Counted from the stretch's first letter, positions 34,062 to 43,058 are shown. The stretch: DNA of 64,000 nt from Streptomyces xanthophaeus (GCF_000725805.1 NZ_JOFT01000036.1:1-64000), one strand, 5' to 3'. A program made the numbers and translations. Notes: generated from the sequence alone by a model not told the origin.

Positions 34062-35005
34062 GGGGCGTGCACTTCCAGCCGACCGAGGAGCAGCGGGACC
34101 TGCGGGCGGGCGTACGGGACCTGCTGGCGGGCCGGTACGGGCGCGAGGCCCTGCGGGCGTCGGTGGACCGGGCGTCGGTGGACACCGGGACCGCGGTCGA
34201 CCGCACCCTGTGGCGGGAACTCGGCGCGGCGGGCTTCTTCGCGCTGCGGCTGCCCGAGTCCGCCGGGGGAGTGGGGCTCGGCCTCCCGGAGGCGGTGCTC
34301 GTCTTCGAGGAGGCCGGACGGGCGCTGGTACCGGGGCCGCTGGTGGCCACGCACCTGGCCGCCGGGGTGGTGCCGGGGGCCGCCGAGGGGACCGCCGTGG
34401 TGACGGCCTTCGACCTCGGGGGCCCGCTGGTGGCGTACCTGGGGGAGGCGGACGCGGTGCTGGGCGCCGGGGCGCTCCCGCCCGGGGAGCCGGTGCGTTC
34501 GGCGGACCCGCTGACACCGCTGCACCGGGTGTCCGCGTACGGGGACTGCGCGGCGTACCGGGAGACCGGCGCGCTGCTGACGGCGGCGCTCCAGCTCGGC
34601 AGTGCACTGCGGACGGTGGAGCTGGCGGTGGGCTACGCCCGCGAGCGCGAGCAGTTCGGGCAGCCGATCGGAGCCTTCCAGGCGGTCAAGCACCTGTGCG
34701 CGCAGATGCTGGTGCGGGCCGAGGTGGCCCGTACGGCGGTCTACGCGGCCGCCGTGACCGGGGACGCGGGTGAGGGGGCGGGGGCCAAGCTGCTGGCCGA
34801 CGAGGCGGCCGTGCGCAATGCCCGGGACTGTCTCCAGGTGCACGGCGGGATGGGCTTCACCTGGGAGGCCGATGTGCACCTGCACCTCAAACGGGCCTGG
34901 GTGCGGGCCGGGCAGTGGCGGACCGGGGCGGAGGCGGAGGAACTGCTGGCGGCGGAACTGCTGGACGCGGCGGAGGCCGGGGAGACGGCGGACACCGGGC
35001 GGTAG
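34058..35005 (+). CDS. Acyl-CoA dehydrogenase-like, short beta-type subunit
   Basis: A protein of about 315 residues, shorter than the ~380 of stand-alone enzymes. The middle beta-domain signature (xSEPxAGSD) is missing, while the C-terminal half is well kept (REREQFGQPIGAFQAVKHLCAQM, LQVHGGMGFTWEADVHLHLKRA). This is typical of the partner subunit in heterotetrameric dehydrogenases. GTG 34058 overlaps the upstream stop (GTGA); GTG 34067 is an alternative. It ends the amidohydrolase operon. Confidence 0.82.
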   Translation: MRGVHFQPTEEQRDLRAGVRDLLAGRYGREALRASVDRASVDTGTAVDRTLWRELGAAGFFALRLPESAGGVGLGLPEAVLVFEEAGRALVPGPLVATHLAAGVVPGAAEGTAVVTAFDLGGPLVAYLGEADAVLGAGALPPGEPVRSADPLTPLHRVSAYGDCAAYRETGALLTAALQLGSALRTVELAVGYAREREQFGQPIGAFQAVKHLCAQMLVRAEVARTAVYAAAVTGDAGEGAGAKLLADEAAVRNARDCLQVHGGMGFTWEADVHLHLKRAWVRAGQWRTGAEAEELLAAELLDAAEAGETADTGR

Positions 35006-35336
35006 CGGGCGGTGACGCAGAGGTACGGGAGGGCACGGGAGTGACGCCGCGGGACGCATGTCCGATTACAGAGAGTTGATATCGGTTTGTGTCCTTCGTC
35101 CGCCGCATTACGGACCGGAGGCGGGGGCCAGCTCCGGTACGCTCCCACGAATGCGAGCGGTTGAGCGGCGCAGGCGTCGCACAGTATGCACCACGCCCAG
35201 TCCTTCGCGCGCGAATATGCCCGAAGCGCTTGTTGTCGTGACTGTATGTCAACGATGCTGCTCCGCAAGGGGATCACACTGGGTGATCCCATCCTGTCGC
35301 GAGGCGAAGTGTCCGCCGGTTCGGATGGTGTGAGCG
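35006..35336. other. Non-coding region with an inverted repeat upstream of the HATPase gene
   Basis: About 330 bases with no convincing gene. GC content is lower than in its neighbours, consistent with a promoter region. GGGATCAC (35270-35277) and GTGATCCC (35283-35290) form an 8-bp inverted repeat, about 47 bases before the ATP-binding protein gene, a candidate regulator site. Confidence 0.5.
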
Positions 35337-35810
35337 GTGCAGGTGCTTCAGGTTCAGCTGGAGGTAGGGCCGGATCCCGCCGAGGTCGGCCGGGCCCGCC
35401 GGTGGGCGCGGTCCAGGCTCGCGGGGTCGGGCATAGGGGACGACGAGCCGCTCGCTGAGACGCTGATCCTGCTGATCTCGGAGCTGGTCACCAATGCGGT
35501 CGTGCACACGGGCTGTCCGGCCGTGCTGAGGATGTTGTTCGGGGAGCCGGGCGTACGGGTCGAGGTCGCCGACGCCAGTGACCGGGCACCGGCTCGCAGG
35601 CAGGCCGCCGGGGACGACACGGGCGGCCGCGGCCTGGAGCTGGTGGACGGCCTGGCGGACCGCTGGGGCTGGCAGCGCGAGGGCGCGGGCAAGCGGATCT
35701 GGTGCGAGATCGACCGGGCCGAGAAGACGGCGTCGGACTGCGCCGGCGACGGGCCCGAGACGGTGCCGGAACAATACGGCCCGGTGCGGGAACCGCGCGT
35801 GTACCTCTAA
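35337..35810 (+). CDS. Anti-sigma-like ATP-binding protein (HATPase_c, RsbW family)
   Basis: A 157-residue GHKL-fold protein. The N-box reads LILLISELVTNAVVHTG (Glu and Asn for Mg-ATP), the G1 region VRVEVADASDRAP, and the G2 region TGGRGLELVDGLADRWGW. Streptomycetes have dozens of such small kinases or ATPases related to RsbW/SpoIIAB, most with unknown partners. The start is GTG 35337. No DUF397/HTH partner gene is adjacent. Confidence 0.82.
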   Translation: MQVLQVQLEVGPDPAEVGRARRWARSRLAGSGIGDDEPLAETLILLISELVTNAVVHTGCPAVLRMLFGEPGVRVEVADASDRAPARRQAAGDDTGGRGLELVDGLADRWGWQREGAGKRIWCEIDRAEKTASDCAGDGPETVPEQYGPVREPRVYL

Positions 35811-35968
35811 CGAGGTGTTGACGCATCGTCACCTATTGATCACCCTGGTGTGGAGCGATTCGACGCGAGGGGACGCCAAGGACAGGCCTTGACGAGTGCG
35901 GGTCGCGGGGTGGCGGCCGCCGTGCCGCGCTCGGGGCGTGCATGCGCGCCGCCGCCACCCGCAAGCCT

Positions 35969-35990
35969 CTGCGGGCCCTGGGGCCCGCAG
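35969..35990. terminator. Hairpin between convergent genes
   Basis: CTGCGGGCCC (35969-35978) pairs with GGGCCCGCAG (35981-35990). It lies in the ~270-base gap between the HATPase gene and the convergent small membrane protein gene. Confidence 0.5.
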
Positions 35991-36077
35991 GCCGCAGGGC
36001 CTTGGGCCGTGTGGACGTCCCGGCGTCGTCAGCAGCCGCCGGTGCCGGGTGGGGAAGGCCGGCACCGGCGGGGTGGG

Positions 36078-36497
36078 TCAGGCGACCGGCTGGCCCGTGA
36101 GGAGGCCGAGGAGGTGGTCCGACTCGGTGCGCCAGATGCGGTGGACGTTCATCCGCGTCGGGTTCTGCTGGCCCGGGAGCTGCATCCGGAAGTTGCTCCA
36201 CACGGTGTTGCGATTGACCTCCGAGATGATGCCCGCCGCCTGGTCGGCGGGGATCGCGAAGGCTATCTCCTGCGGGCGGTTGCTCATCCGGCTCGCCTTG
36301 TGCACCACCACGGCCTGTTCGGTCACGGTGATGAAGTAGTAGGTGAGGAACGCCTGGCCGATCAGGCCGAGCATGCTCATCAGCCAGACGCTGGGACCGG
36401 CGACGGCCTGGATGGTGACGAGGGGGCGGTCGGCAGGGTTGGCCTGGGTGATGGCTTCTGCGACCTGCTGCTGGATCGTGGCCTTCTTGATGGCCAT
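36078..36497 (-). CDS. Small membrane protein, conserved hypothetical
   Basis: A 139-residue protein with a hydrophilic N-terminus (MAIKKATIQQQVAEAITQAN) and one or two hydrophobic stretches (SVWLMSMLGLIGQAFLTYYFITV). A beta-rich C-terminus (VVVHKASRMSNRPQEIAFAIP, FRMQLPGQQNPTRMNVHRIW) is reminiscent of PH-like bacterial domains. I do not recognise a named family. The ATG at 36497 is preceded by CAGGAG at a good distance. Confidence 0.65.
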   Translation of the reverse strand: MAIKKATIQQQVAEAITQANPADRPLVTIQAVAGPSVWLMSMLGLIGQAFLTYYFITVTEQAVVVHKASRMSNRPQEIAFAIPADQAAGIISEVNRNTVWSNFRMQLPGQQNPTRMNVHRIWRTESDHLLGLLTGQPVA

Positions 36498-36599
36498 GGG
36501 GGACTCCTGAGCGGGGGGAACGCGGCCCCCGGCGGTCGGGGGCAACGCAGGGTACCGGGACCCGGAACGGGCCGGTGGGGAGGGGGCGCGGGGCGCGGC

Positions 36600-37322
36600 T
36601 TACGCCTTGCCGCCGCAGATCACGTCGTAGGGGCGGCCGACGGCCATGGTCAGCTGCATGGGCTCGGTGGTGCCCGACGGGCACTCGTTCTTCGTCTTCA
36701 CGAGGCCGAGCACCTTGAAGGTGCCCGCGCCGCCCGTGGCGCAGGCGACCTCCTGGGCCTGGTCGGTGACGCAGTCGCCCTTCACCAGCTGGCCGCCGCC
36801 GGCACCCGCGTCGCCGGGGTGGTCCTCGGACAGGTTGCGGCCGCAGACGGTGTTGGTGGGGATCCCGCTCTTCTTGCCGCCGCCGTAGGAGATGCTGACC
36901 TCGATCATGAGGTCGGTGCCGGGCGGGCACTGGATGGACCCCGGCAGGATGCTGGCGTCCTTGATGTCGATGGCCTTGAAGGTGGCGCCGGAGGCGGAGC
37001 AGCTCTGCGGGCGGAACCCGTCGGGCTTGTTGTCCGGGTCCGGGCCGCCGCAGTCGCCGACCTTCCACGAACTGGAGGTGTCCGAGGAGGACTCGGGGGA
37101 GCCGGGGTCGGCGGCCGAGGGCTTGGCGGACGGGGACGCCGTGGGGGAGGAGGACTTCGAGGACTTGCCGTCGTCGCCGAGCCACTGCGAGACGCCGTAG
37201 ATGCCGCCGACGACCAGGGCGACGGTCAGGAAGCCGGCCAGGCCGCCGCCGGAGCGCCGCCTGGGGGGCTGGGGCTGGGGCTGCGGCGGCGGCGGTGGCG
37301 ATACCGCGTAGGGGTTGGACAT
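36600..37322 (-). CDS. LppU/SCO3897-family-like membrane-anchored protein
   Basis: A 240-residue protein with a cytoplasmic Pro/Gln-rich N-terminus (NPYAVSPPPPPQ), one membrane segment (GLAGFLTVALVVGGIYGVSQWL) and a Ser/Pro linker. The extracellular domain has paired Cys (VGDCGGPD, PQSCSASGATFKAIDI, TVCGRNLSED, GDCVTDQAQEVACAT). The Cys layout and VGDC opening resemble the LppU family, whose function is unknown. AGGAGGAG precedes ATG 37322. It lies just upstream of the small membrane protein on the same strand, possibly one unit. Confidence 0.65.
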   Translation of the reverse strand: MSNPYAVSPPPPPQPQPQPPRRRSGGGLAGFLTVALVVGGIYGVSQWLGDDGKSSKSSSPTASPSAKPSAADPGSPESSSDTSSSWKVGDCGGPDPDNKPDGFRPQSCSASGATFKAIDIKDASILPGSIQCPPGTDLMIEVSISYGGGKKSGIPTNTVCGRNLSEDHPGDAGAGGGQLVKGDCVTDQAQEVACATGGAGTFKVLGLVKTKNECPSGTTEPMQLTMAVGRPYDVICGGKA

Positions 37323-37474
37323 GCGCTCCTCCTGGGGGGCGGCTGGTGGGGACGGGGGTGTGACGCGCCGACAGTGACGCGTCATGGACACCTCATGGTT
37401 CCACGGCCGGTCCGACTCTTTTCAGCCACCCGGACCCCAGGCTTTCGGTCATCCTCCCGCCGGCGCCCGCGGGG

Positions 37475-38401
37475 TCACAGGACGGCCACGGGAGCCACCG
37501 GGGTGCCCACGCCGCCGACGAAGGGTTCGGGCATCGCGGAGAGCAGGAAGGAGTAGCGGCGCTCTTCTGCACAGGCTGTGGACAACTTTTCGAGATTCCA
37601 GTTCTGGCCCTGGTGCATGCCCATCTCGACCAGGTCGAGGGCGTGCACCGGCAGCCACAGATCCTCGATCTCCGGCGGGAAGATCTCGAAGGTGAGGGTG
37701 TCGTTGGCGACCGCCGCCACGTCCCGGGCGTGGAACCACTGCGGGGTGCGGACGGACAGCCCGGGGGACGGGAAGCCGTAGCCGTGCTTGTCGCCCGCCA
37801 GGTAGACCTGGACCTGGCCCGTGCGGACCAGGACGACGTCGCCCGGACGGACCGTCACCCCGCCGAACTCCTCGGCCTCGGCGAGGTCTTCCGGGGTCAC
37901 CGCGTGGCCGCCCGCCAGCCGGTCCAGGCCCTTGGCCCGCGCCACGTCGAGCAGCACCCCGCGCGAGACGATGTGCCCCGCCTTGTCGATGCCGCTGTAC
38001 TCGGCCCGGGAGTGCGCGGTGATCGAGGAGGCCGGACGGCCGTTGTAGATCTTCCCCGAGTGCGAGACGTGGGTGAGGGCGTCCCAGTGGGTGCCCGACT
38101 GGAGGCCCATGGTCACCGCGTCGTCGCTGCACGCCACGGTGCCCGGGCCGAAGAGCTCCTGGTTGATCTGCACCATCGTGTGCAGGGGGTTGATCCGGCC
38201 GGGGATCAGGCCGGCCTGCACGCCGTCCTCCTTCAGCGGGAGGGCGAGGGGGATCCGGCGGCCGGTGCGGACCTCCCCCGCCGCCGCCCGAACGACCTCG
38301 TCGGTGATCAGGTTCAGGGTGCCGATCTCGTCGTCGGCGCCCCAGCGTCCCCAGTTGTTGACGCGCTTGGCGATGTCGTGGAACTCGTCGGGCAGGGCCA
38401 T
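37475..38401 (-). CDS. Cyclase-family (kynurenine formamidase-like) metal hydrolase
   Basis: A 308-residue protein of the Cyclase/KynB superfamily. The metal-binding motif is SGTHWDALTHVSH, a variant of HxGTHxDxPxH. Flanking conserved segments are IGTLNLITDEVV and VVLVRTGQVQ. Members hydrolyse amide or ester bonds in cyclic acids or formamides. Operator C, 72 bases upstream, may serve this gene as well as the divergent SDR gene, placing it in the catabolic set by inference. ATG 38401 follows GAGGA. Confidence 0.78.
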   Translation of the reverse strand: MALPDEFHDIAKRVNNWGRWGADDEIGTLNLITDEVVRAAAGEVRTGRRIPLALPLKEDGVQAGLIPGRINPLHTMVQINQELFGPGTVACSDDAVTMGLQSGTHWDALTHVSHSGKIYNGRPASSITAHSRAEYSGIDKAGHIVSRGVLLDVARAKGLDRLAGGHAVTPEDLAEAEEFGGVTVRPGDVVLVRTGQVQVYLAGDKHGYGFPSPGLSVRTPQWFHARDVAAVANDTLTFEIFPPEIEDLWLPVHALDLVEMGMHQGQNWNLEKLSTACAEERRYSFLLSAMPEPFVGGVGTPVAPVAVL

Positions 38402-38472
38402 GGGTCCTCGGCTCCTCGTGAATGCGGACGGCAACTAGGGCTTGTGCGACTGCATCTGACTGGTCATAGAAT

Positions 38473-38487
38473 CTAACGGTCCGTCAG
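38473..38487. promoter_or_regulatory. Operator C: CTAACGGTCCGTCAG
   Basis: The 15-bp palindrome family with one changed base, 23 bases before the SDR start and 72 bases from the divergent cyclase-family start. Confidence 0.72.
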
Positions 38488-38509
38488 AAAACGCGGGAAG
38501 GGGCCGGAC

Positions 38510-39430
38510 GTGGGGAACTTCTTGGCAGGCAAGGTCGTCGCCGTCACCGGCGCCGGCCGGGGCATCGGGCGGGCCGTGGCACTCGCCGCGGCCGCCGAGG
38601 GCGCCAAGGTCGTCGTCAACGACTACGGGGTGGGCATCGAGGGCGGCGAGCCGACGAGCGAGATCGCCGACGGCGTGGTGAAGGAGATCCAGGCCGCGGG
38701 CGGAGAGGCCGTCGCCGTCGCGGACGACATCTCCACCATGGCGGGCGGCCAGCGCATCGTCGACACGGCCCTCGCCCGGTACGGGCGCATCGACGGCGTC
38801 GTGTGCGTGGCCGGCATCCTGCGCGAGCGGATGCTCTTCAACATGTCCGAGGCGGAGTGGGACCCCGTCGTCGCCACCCACCTCAAGGGCACCTTCACCG
38901 TCTTCCGGGCCGCCTCCGCCGTGATGCGCCGCCAGGGCGGCGGCACGCTGATCGGCTTCACCAGCGGCAACCACCAGGGCTCCGTCGCCCAGGCCAACTA
39001 CAGCGCCGCCAAGGGCGGGATCATCTCCCTCGTGCGCTCCGCCGCCCTGGGCCTGGCCAAGTACGGGGTCACCGCCAACGCCGTCGCACCCGTCGCCCGT
39101 ACCCGCATGTCCGCGAACGTCCCCATGGAGCTCAAGGAGATCGGCGAGCCCGAGGACGTCGCCGCCCTGGTCACCTACCTGCTCAGTGACAGGGCCGTGG
39201 CCGTCGGCGGCGAGCGGATCACCGGGCAGGTCTACACGATCGCCGGACCCAAGATCGCCGTCTGGGCCCAGCCGCGCGAACTGCGCGCCGGGTACGCCGA
39301 AGGGTCCTGGACGCCGGAGAAGATCGCCGACTTCCTGCCCGGGACGGTCGGCACCGACCCGATGCCGATGCTCGCGCAGCTGGAAGCCATGGCCAAGGCG
39401 GCAGCCGCCAAGGACCGCCCCAACGCGTAG
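38510..39430 (+). CDS. Short-chain dehydrogenase/reductase, probable 3-hydroxyacyl-CoA dehydrogenase
   Basis: A 306-residue classical SDR. The coenzyme motif is VAVTGAGRGIGRAVAL, the Asn motif VCVAGILRER (CVAG in place of NNAG) and the catalytic pair ANYSAAKGGI (YxxxK). The long C-terminal extension resembles the dehydrogenase part of peroxisomal multifunctional enzyme 2 and steroid-pathway hydroxyacyl-CoA dehydrogenases. It would oxidise the 3-hydroxyacyl-CoA made by the hydratase. GTG 38510 starts a three-gene operon with an acyl-CoA dehydrogenase and an alcohol dehydrogenase. Confidence 0.83.
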   Translation: MGNFLAGKVVAVTGAGRGIGRAVALAAAAEGAKVVVNDYGVGIEGGEPTSEIADGVVKEIQAAGGEAVAVADDISTMAGGQRIVDTALARYGRIDGVVCVAGILRERMLFNMSEAEWDPVVATHLKGTFTVFRAASAVMRRQGGGTLIGFTSGNHQGSVAQANYSAAKGGIISLVRSAALGLAKYGVTANAVAPVARTRMSANVPMELKEIGEPEDVAALVTYLLSDRAVAVGGERITGQVYTIAGPKIAVWAQPRELRAGYAEGSWTPEKIADFLPGTVGTDPMPMLAQLEAMAKAAAAKDRPNA

Positions 39431-39461
39431 CGCCCGACCGGACCGGACCAGGAGGAACGGC

Positions 39462-40664
39462 GTGGACTTCAGCTTCGGGGCCGAGGACGAGGAGCTGCGC
39501 GGCCGGGCCCGCACGTGGCTCACGGAGCACCTCGTGGGCCCGTACGCGCAGGCCGTCGGAGTCGGCGGGCCGGGCAGCGAACACCAGGAGGTGGCGGCGC
39601 GGCGCGCCTGGGAACGGGAACTGGGCCGCGGCGGCTGGATCGGCCAGGGCTGGGAGGCCCCGGGCGGCGCCTACGGGCAGCAGCGGCTGTCCCTGACCGG
39701 GCAGGTCGTGTGGGCCGAGGAGTACGCGGCGCTGCGCGCACCCGGCCGGGTCGGCCACATCGGCGAGAACCTCCTCGCGCCCACCCTGATCGCGTACGGC
39801 AGCCGGGAGCAGCAGGACCGCTTCCTGCCCGGCATCGCGCGCGGCGAGGAACTGTGGTGCCAGGGCTACAGCGAGCCGGGCGCCGGCTCCGACCTCGCGG
39901 GCATCCGCACCGCGGCCGTCCGGGACCCGGCCGACGGGCTGTTCCGGGTCACCGGGCAGAAGATATGGACCTCCCTGGCCCAGGACGCCGACTGGTGCTT
40001 CGTCCTCGCCCGCACCGCCCCGGGGTCCCGGCGCCACCGGGGCCTGTCCTTCCTGCTCGTCCGGATGGACCAGCCGGGCCGCGTCGAGGTCCGGCCGATC
40101 CGGCAGATGTCGGGCACCTCGGAGTTCAACGAGGTGTTCTTCGACGGGGCGGTGGCGGCCGAGGCCGTCGGCGCCGAGGGGGAGGGCTGGACCGTGGCCA
40201 TGGGGCTGCTCGCCCTGGAACGGGGCGTCTCCACGCTCGTCCAGCAGATCGGCTTCGCCGCCGAGCTGGACCGGGTGCTGGCCGCCTTCGCGGGCTCCGC
40301 CCGGGCCGCGGACCCGGTCCTGCGCGCACGCCTCGTAGGGCAGTGGGCCGAACTGCGCACCATGCGGTGGAACGCCCTGCGCACCCTGGGCGCCGAGGGC
40401 GGCCCGGGGGCGCCGAGCGTGGCGAAGCTGCTGTGGGGCGGCTGGCACCGGCGGCTCGGCGAGCTGGCGGTGGAGGTCCGCGGGGCGGCGGCGACGGCCG
40501 GAGCGGCCGACTGGGCCCCGGAGCTGCCGTACGAGCTCGGACTCGACGAGGAGCAGCGCCTGTTCCTGTTCACCCGCGCCGACACCATCTACGGCGGCTC
40601 GGACGAGATCCAGCGCAACATCATCGCCGAGCGCGTGCTCGGCCTGCCTAAGGAGTCCAGGTGA
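39462..40664 (+). CDS. Acyl-CoA dehydrogenase, second alpha-type
   Basis: A 400-residue flavoprotein with the signature LWCQGYSEPGAGSDLAGIRT, KIWTSLAQDADWCFVLART, and YGGSDEIQRNIIAERVLGLP at the C-terminus. It resembles the alpha subunit at 32.9 kb. No short partner is adjacent; the short-type gene at 56.4 kb, carrying the same operator, is the obvious candidate. GTG 39462 has AGGAGGAACGGC immediately upstream. It overlaps the alcohol dehydrogenase gene by 4 bases. Confidence 0.84.
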   Translation: MDFSFGAEDEELRGRARTWLTEHLVGPYAQAVGVGGPGSEHQEVAARRAWERELGRGGWIGQGWEAPGGAYGQQRLSLTGQVVWAEEYAALRAPGRVGHIGENLLAPTLIAYGSREQQDRFLPGIARGEELWCQGYSEPGAGSDLAGIRTAAVRDPADGLFRVTGQKIWTSLAQDADWCFVLARTAPGSRRHRGLSFLLVRMDQPGRVEVRPIRQMSGTSEFNEVFFDGAVAAEAVGAEGEGWTVAMGLLALERGVSTLVQQIGFAAELDRVLAAFAGSARAADPVLRARLVGQWAELRTMRWNALRTLGAEGGPGAPSVAKLLWGGWHRRLGELAVEVRGAAATAGAADWAPELPYELGLDEEQRLFLFTRADTIYGGSDEIQRNIIAERVLGLPKESR

Positions 40665-41728
40665 GAGGCGTCGTGTTCGACGGCAAGCAGGCCCAGGTGG
40701 TCGACGACCTGGACATCCGGGAACCGGGGCCGGGGGAGGTGCTGGTGGCCGTCAGGGCGGCCGGGCTGTGCCACAGCGACCTGTCGGTGATCGACGGGAC
40801 GATCCCGTTCCCGCCGCCGGTGGTGCTGGGGCACGAGGGGGCGGGGGTGGTGGAGGCCGTGGGCGCGGGCGTCACGCACGTGGTGCCCGGCGACCACGTG
40901 TCCTTGTCCACCCTCGCCAACTGCGGGGCGTGCGCCGACTGCGACCGGGGCCGGCCGACGATGTGCCGCAAGGCGATCGGCATGCCGGGGCAGCCCTTCT
41001 CAAGGGGCGGGAAGCCGCTGTTCCAGTTCGCCTCCAACTCCGCCTTCGCGGAGCGCACGATCGTCCGGGCCGTGCAGGCGGTGAAGATCCCCGAGGACAT
41101 CCCCTTCACCTCGGCGGCGCTGATCGGCTGCGGGGTGCTGACCGGGGTGGGGGCGGTGCTGAACCGGGCGAAGGTGGACCGCGGCGAGTCCGTGGTCGTC
41201 ATCGGCTCCGGCGGCATCGGGCTGAACGTGCTCCAGGGGGCCCGGATCGCGGGAGCCTCCACGATCGTGGCGGTCGACGCGAACCCGGCGAAGGAGGCGG
41301 TGGCCCGGCAGTTCGGGGCCACGCACTTCATCGACGCCTCCGCCACCGCGGACTCCTCGGCCGCGGTCCGGGAGATCCTGCCGACCGGCGCCGACCACGC
41401 CTTCGAGTGCGTGGGCAGCGTCAAGCTGATCCGCCAGGCCGTCGACCTGCTGGACCGCCACGGGCAGGCGGTCCTGCTCGGGGTGCCCGGGTTCAAGGAG
41501 GAGGCGTCCTTCCTCGTCTCGTCCCTCTACCTGGACAAGACGATCATGGGCTGCCGGTACGGGTCCTCGCGCCCGCAGCGGGACATCGCCCTGTACGCGG
41601 ACCTCTACCGGCAGGGCAGGCTGCTGCTGGACGAACTGGTCACGGAGGTCTACCCGGTCGAGGACTTCGCCAAGGCGGCCGACGACGCCCACCACGGGCG
41701 GGTGGCCCGCGGGGTGCTGACCTTCTGA
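40661..41728 (+). CDS. Zinc-dependent alcohol dehydrogenase (class III-like MDR)
   Basis: A 355-residue medium-chain dehydrogenase. Catalytic zinc ligands lie in GLCHSDLS and GHEGAGVVE, and four structural-zinc Cys in NCGACADCDRGRPTMC. The NAD-binding motif is VVVIGSGGIGLNVLQGARIAGAS. It oxidises an alcohol to an aldehyde or ketone; an NAD-linked step on a side chain or ring hydroxyl of the pathway intermediate is possible. GTG 40661 overlaps the upstream stop. A strong terminator closes the operon. Confidence 0.88.
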   Translation: MRGVVFDGKQAQVVDDLDIREPGPGEVLVAVRAAGLCHSDLSVIDGTIPFPPPVVLGHEGAGVVEAVGAGVTHVVPGDHVSLSTLANCGACADCDRGRPTMCRKAIGMPGQPFSRGGKPLFQFASNSAFAERTIVRAVQAVKIPEDIPFTSAALIGCGVLTGVGAVLNRAKVDRGESVVVIGSGGIGLNVLQGARIAGASTIVAVDANPAKEAVARQFGATHFIDASATADSSAAVREILPTGADHAFECVGSVKLIRQAVDLLDRHGQAVLLGVPGFKEEASFLVSSLYLDKTIMGCRYGSSRPQRDIALYADLYRQGRLLLDELVTEVYPVEDFAKAADDAHHGRVARGVLTF

Positions 41729-41735
41729 CCGCGTC

Positions 41736-41780
41736 CGCGCGCGGGGCCCCGCCGGCCGGTCCGGCGGGGCCCCGCGCGCG
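41736..41780 (+). terminator. Terminator of the SDR-ACAD-ADH operon
   Basis: A perfect 20-bp stem (41736-41755 with 41761-41780) has a 5-base loop, 8 bases after the alcohol dehydrogenase stop. Confidence 0.88.
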
Positions 41781-41840
41781 AGGACACCGGCGCGGTGGGA
41801 CCGTACGAAGATCCGACCGGGTCACTTACGATCACGCCTC

Positions 41841-42401
41841 ATGGCTTCAGTGACCACAGTGATCGTGACCGTCGCCCTGGCCTTCCTGGGCTACCTGGCG
41901 ACCTATGTGAACGGTCTGCGCCTGGCGCAGCGACAGGCCCGCCTGGCGCGCGTCGGCCAGCAGCTCAGCGAGTTCTACGGTCCGCTGTTCGCGCTCACGG
42001 AGACCAACAGCCGTACGTTCGAGGCGTTCACGCGCGCGTACGCACGGCCCGACGGCAGCGACCCCTTCAGTCCCGGGGTGACGGCCACCGAGGAAGAGCT
42101 CGCGCAGTGGCGGACCTGGGCCACGAACGTGTTCGTGCCGAACGTCCGGGCCATGCGCGACGTGGTGGTCCGCAAGGCGGACCTGCTCGTCGAGGAGGAG
42201 GTGCCGCAGGTGCTGCTCCGGCTCTGCGCGCACGTCGCGGGCTACGAGATCACCCTCGCGCGGTGGGCGGAGGGCGACCACGAGGAGAGCTGGTCGCTGG
42301 CCCCCTACCCGGGCCGGGAGCTGGAGGACTACGCGCGGGAGGCCTTCGCCCGGCTGAAGGCCGAGCAGTCCCGGCTGCTGGGGCGCCGCGTCAGTCGCTG
42401 A
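41841..42401 (+). CDS. Hypothetical membrane-anchored protein
   Basis: A 186-residue protein with one N-terminal hydrophobic segment (VTTVIVTVALAFLGYLATYV) followed by a helical cytosolic domain (LRLAQRQARLARVGQQLSEFYGPLFAL, KADLLVEEEVPQVLLRLCAHVAGYE). I do not recognise the family. It has no operator of the catabolic set and is probably unrelated to it. Its 3' end overlaps the convergent flavin reductase gene by 11 bases. Confidence 0.65.
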   Translation: MASVTTVIVTVALAFLGYLATYVNGLRLAQRQARLARVGQQLSEFYGPLFALTETNSRTFEAFTRAYARPDGSDPFSPGVTATEEELAQWRTWATNVFVPNVRAMRDVVVRKADLLVEEEVPQVLLRLCAHVAGYEITLARWAEGDHEESWSLAPYPGRELEDYAREAFARLKAEQSRLLGRRVSR

Positions 42402-43026
42402 AGCGGCCGAAGCGGCCCTTGTGGAAGAGCAGCGGATCGCCCTCGCCGACCGCGCCCATGGCCTCGATCCGGCCCACCACGATGAGGTGGTCCCCGCCCG
42501 TGTGGACCGCGTGGATGCGGCAGTCGATCCAGGCGGGCACGGCCTCCAGCAGGGGCGAGCCGGTGACGGGCGCCGGGCGGTGGACGACCCCGGCGAACTT
42601 GTCCGCGCCGCTGACGGCGAAGGACCGGCACAGCGCGCCCTGTTCGGCGCCGAGGATGTTGACGCAGAACACCCCGGCGCGGGCGATCTTCGGCCAGGTG
42701 GTCGACGTACGGGCCACCATGAAGGTGACCAGCGGCGGGTCCAGGGACAGGGAGGCGAAGGACTGGCAGGCGAAGCCGGCCGGCCCTTCCCCGTCTGCGC
42801 CGGGCGGTGCGGTGATGACGGTGACCCCGCTGGCGAAGTTGCCGAGGACCGCCCGGAATTCGGCGGCGTCGACCGGCGCCCGTTCGTCCTCGCGGACGGC
42901 CCGCAGGTCCGGGCGCGGCAGGGCGTCCGCCGCGCCCACGGATTCCGGCTCCCGTCCGGCGGAGGTGGGGGAGCCCACTGATCTGAGGTATCGGACGACG
43001 GTGGCCGCCATCCCTGCATGTCCCAT
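42391..43026 (-). CDS. Flavin reductase family protein (HpaC/HsaB-like)
   Basis: About 211 residues with the family blocks FRAVLGNFASGVTVITA, GFACQSFASLSLDPPLVTFMVART, KIARAGVFCVNILG and DHLIVVGRIEAM. Such proteins supply reduced flavin to a two-component monooxygenase (HsaB for HsaA in steroid ring cleavage). Its oxygenase could be one of the dehydrogenase-fold proteins nearby; that is speculation. ATG 43026 or ATG 43011 may be the start. Operator D lies 18 bases upstream of the first. Confidence 0.82.
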   Translation of the reverse strand: MGHAGMAATVVRYLRSVGSPTSAGREPESVGAADALPRPDLRAVREDERAPVDAAEFRAVLGNFASGVTVITAPPGADGEGPAGFACQSFASLSLDPPLVTFMVARTSTTWPKIARAGVFCVNILGAEQGALCRSFAVSGADKFAGVVHRPAPVTGSPLLEAVPAWIDCRIHAVHTGGDHLIVVGRIEAMGAVGEGDPLLFHKGRFGRFSD

Positions 43027-43043
43027 CACACCGTCGATTGAAG

Positions 43044-43058
43044 CTGACGGTGCGTCAG
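43044..43058. promoter_or_regulatory. Operator D: CTGACGGTGCGTCAG
   Basis: A perfect copy of the CTGACGNNNCGTCAG palindrome, 18 bases upstream of the flavin reductase start and 147 bases before the divergent VOC gene. Confidence 0.8.

Noticed and set aside
35186..35458. A small plus-strand open frame starting MHHAQSFAREYARS
   Set aside because: Its second half overlaps the HATPase gene in another frame, no ribosome site precedes it and no family is recognised.
38453..38471. A further CTGAC...GTCA element just left of operator C
   Set aside because: The arm spacing is wrong for the 15-bp palindrome, so it was not counted as a site.
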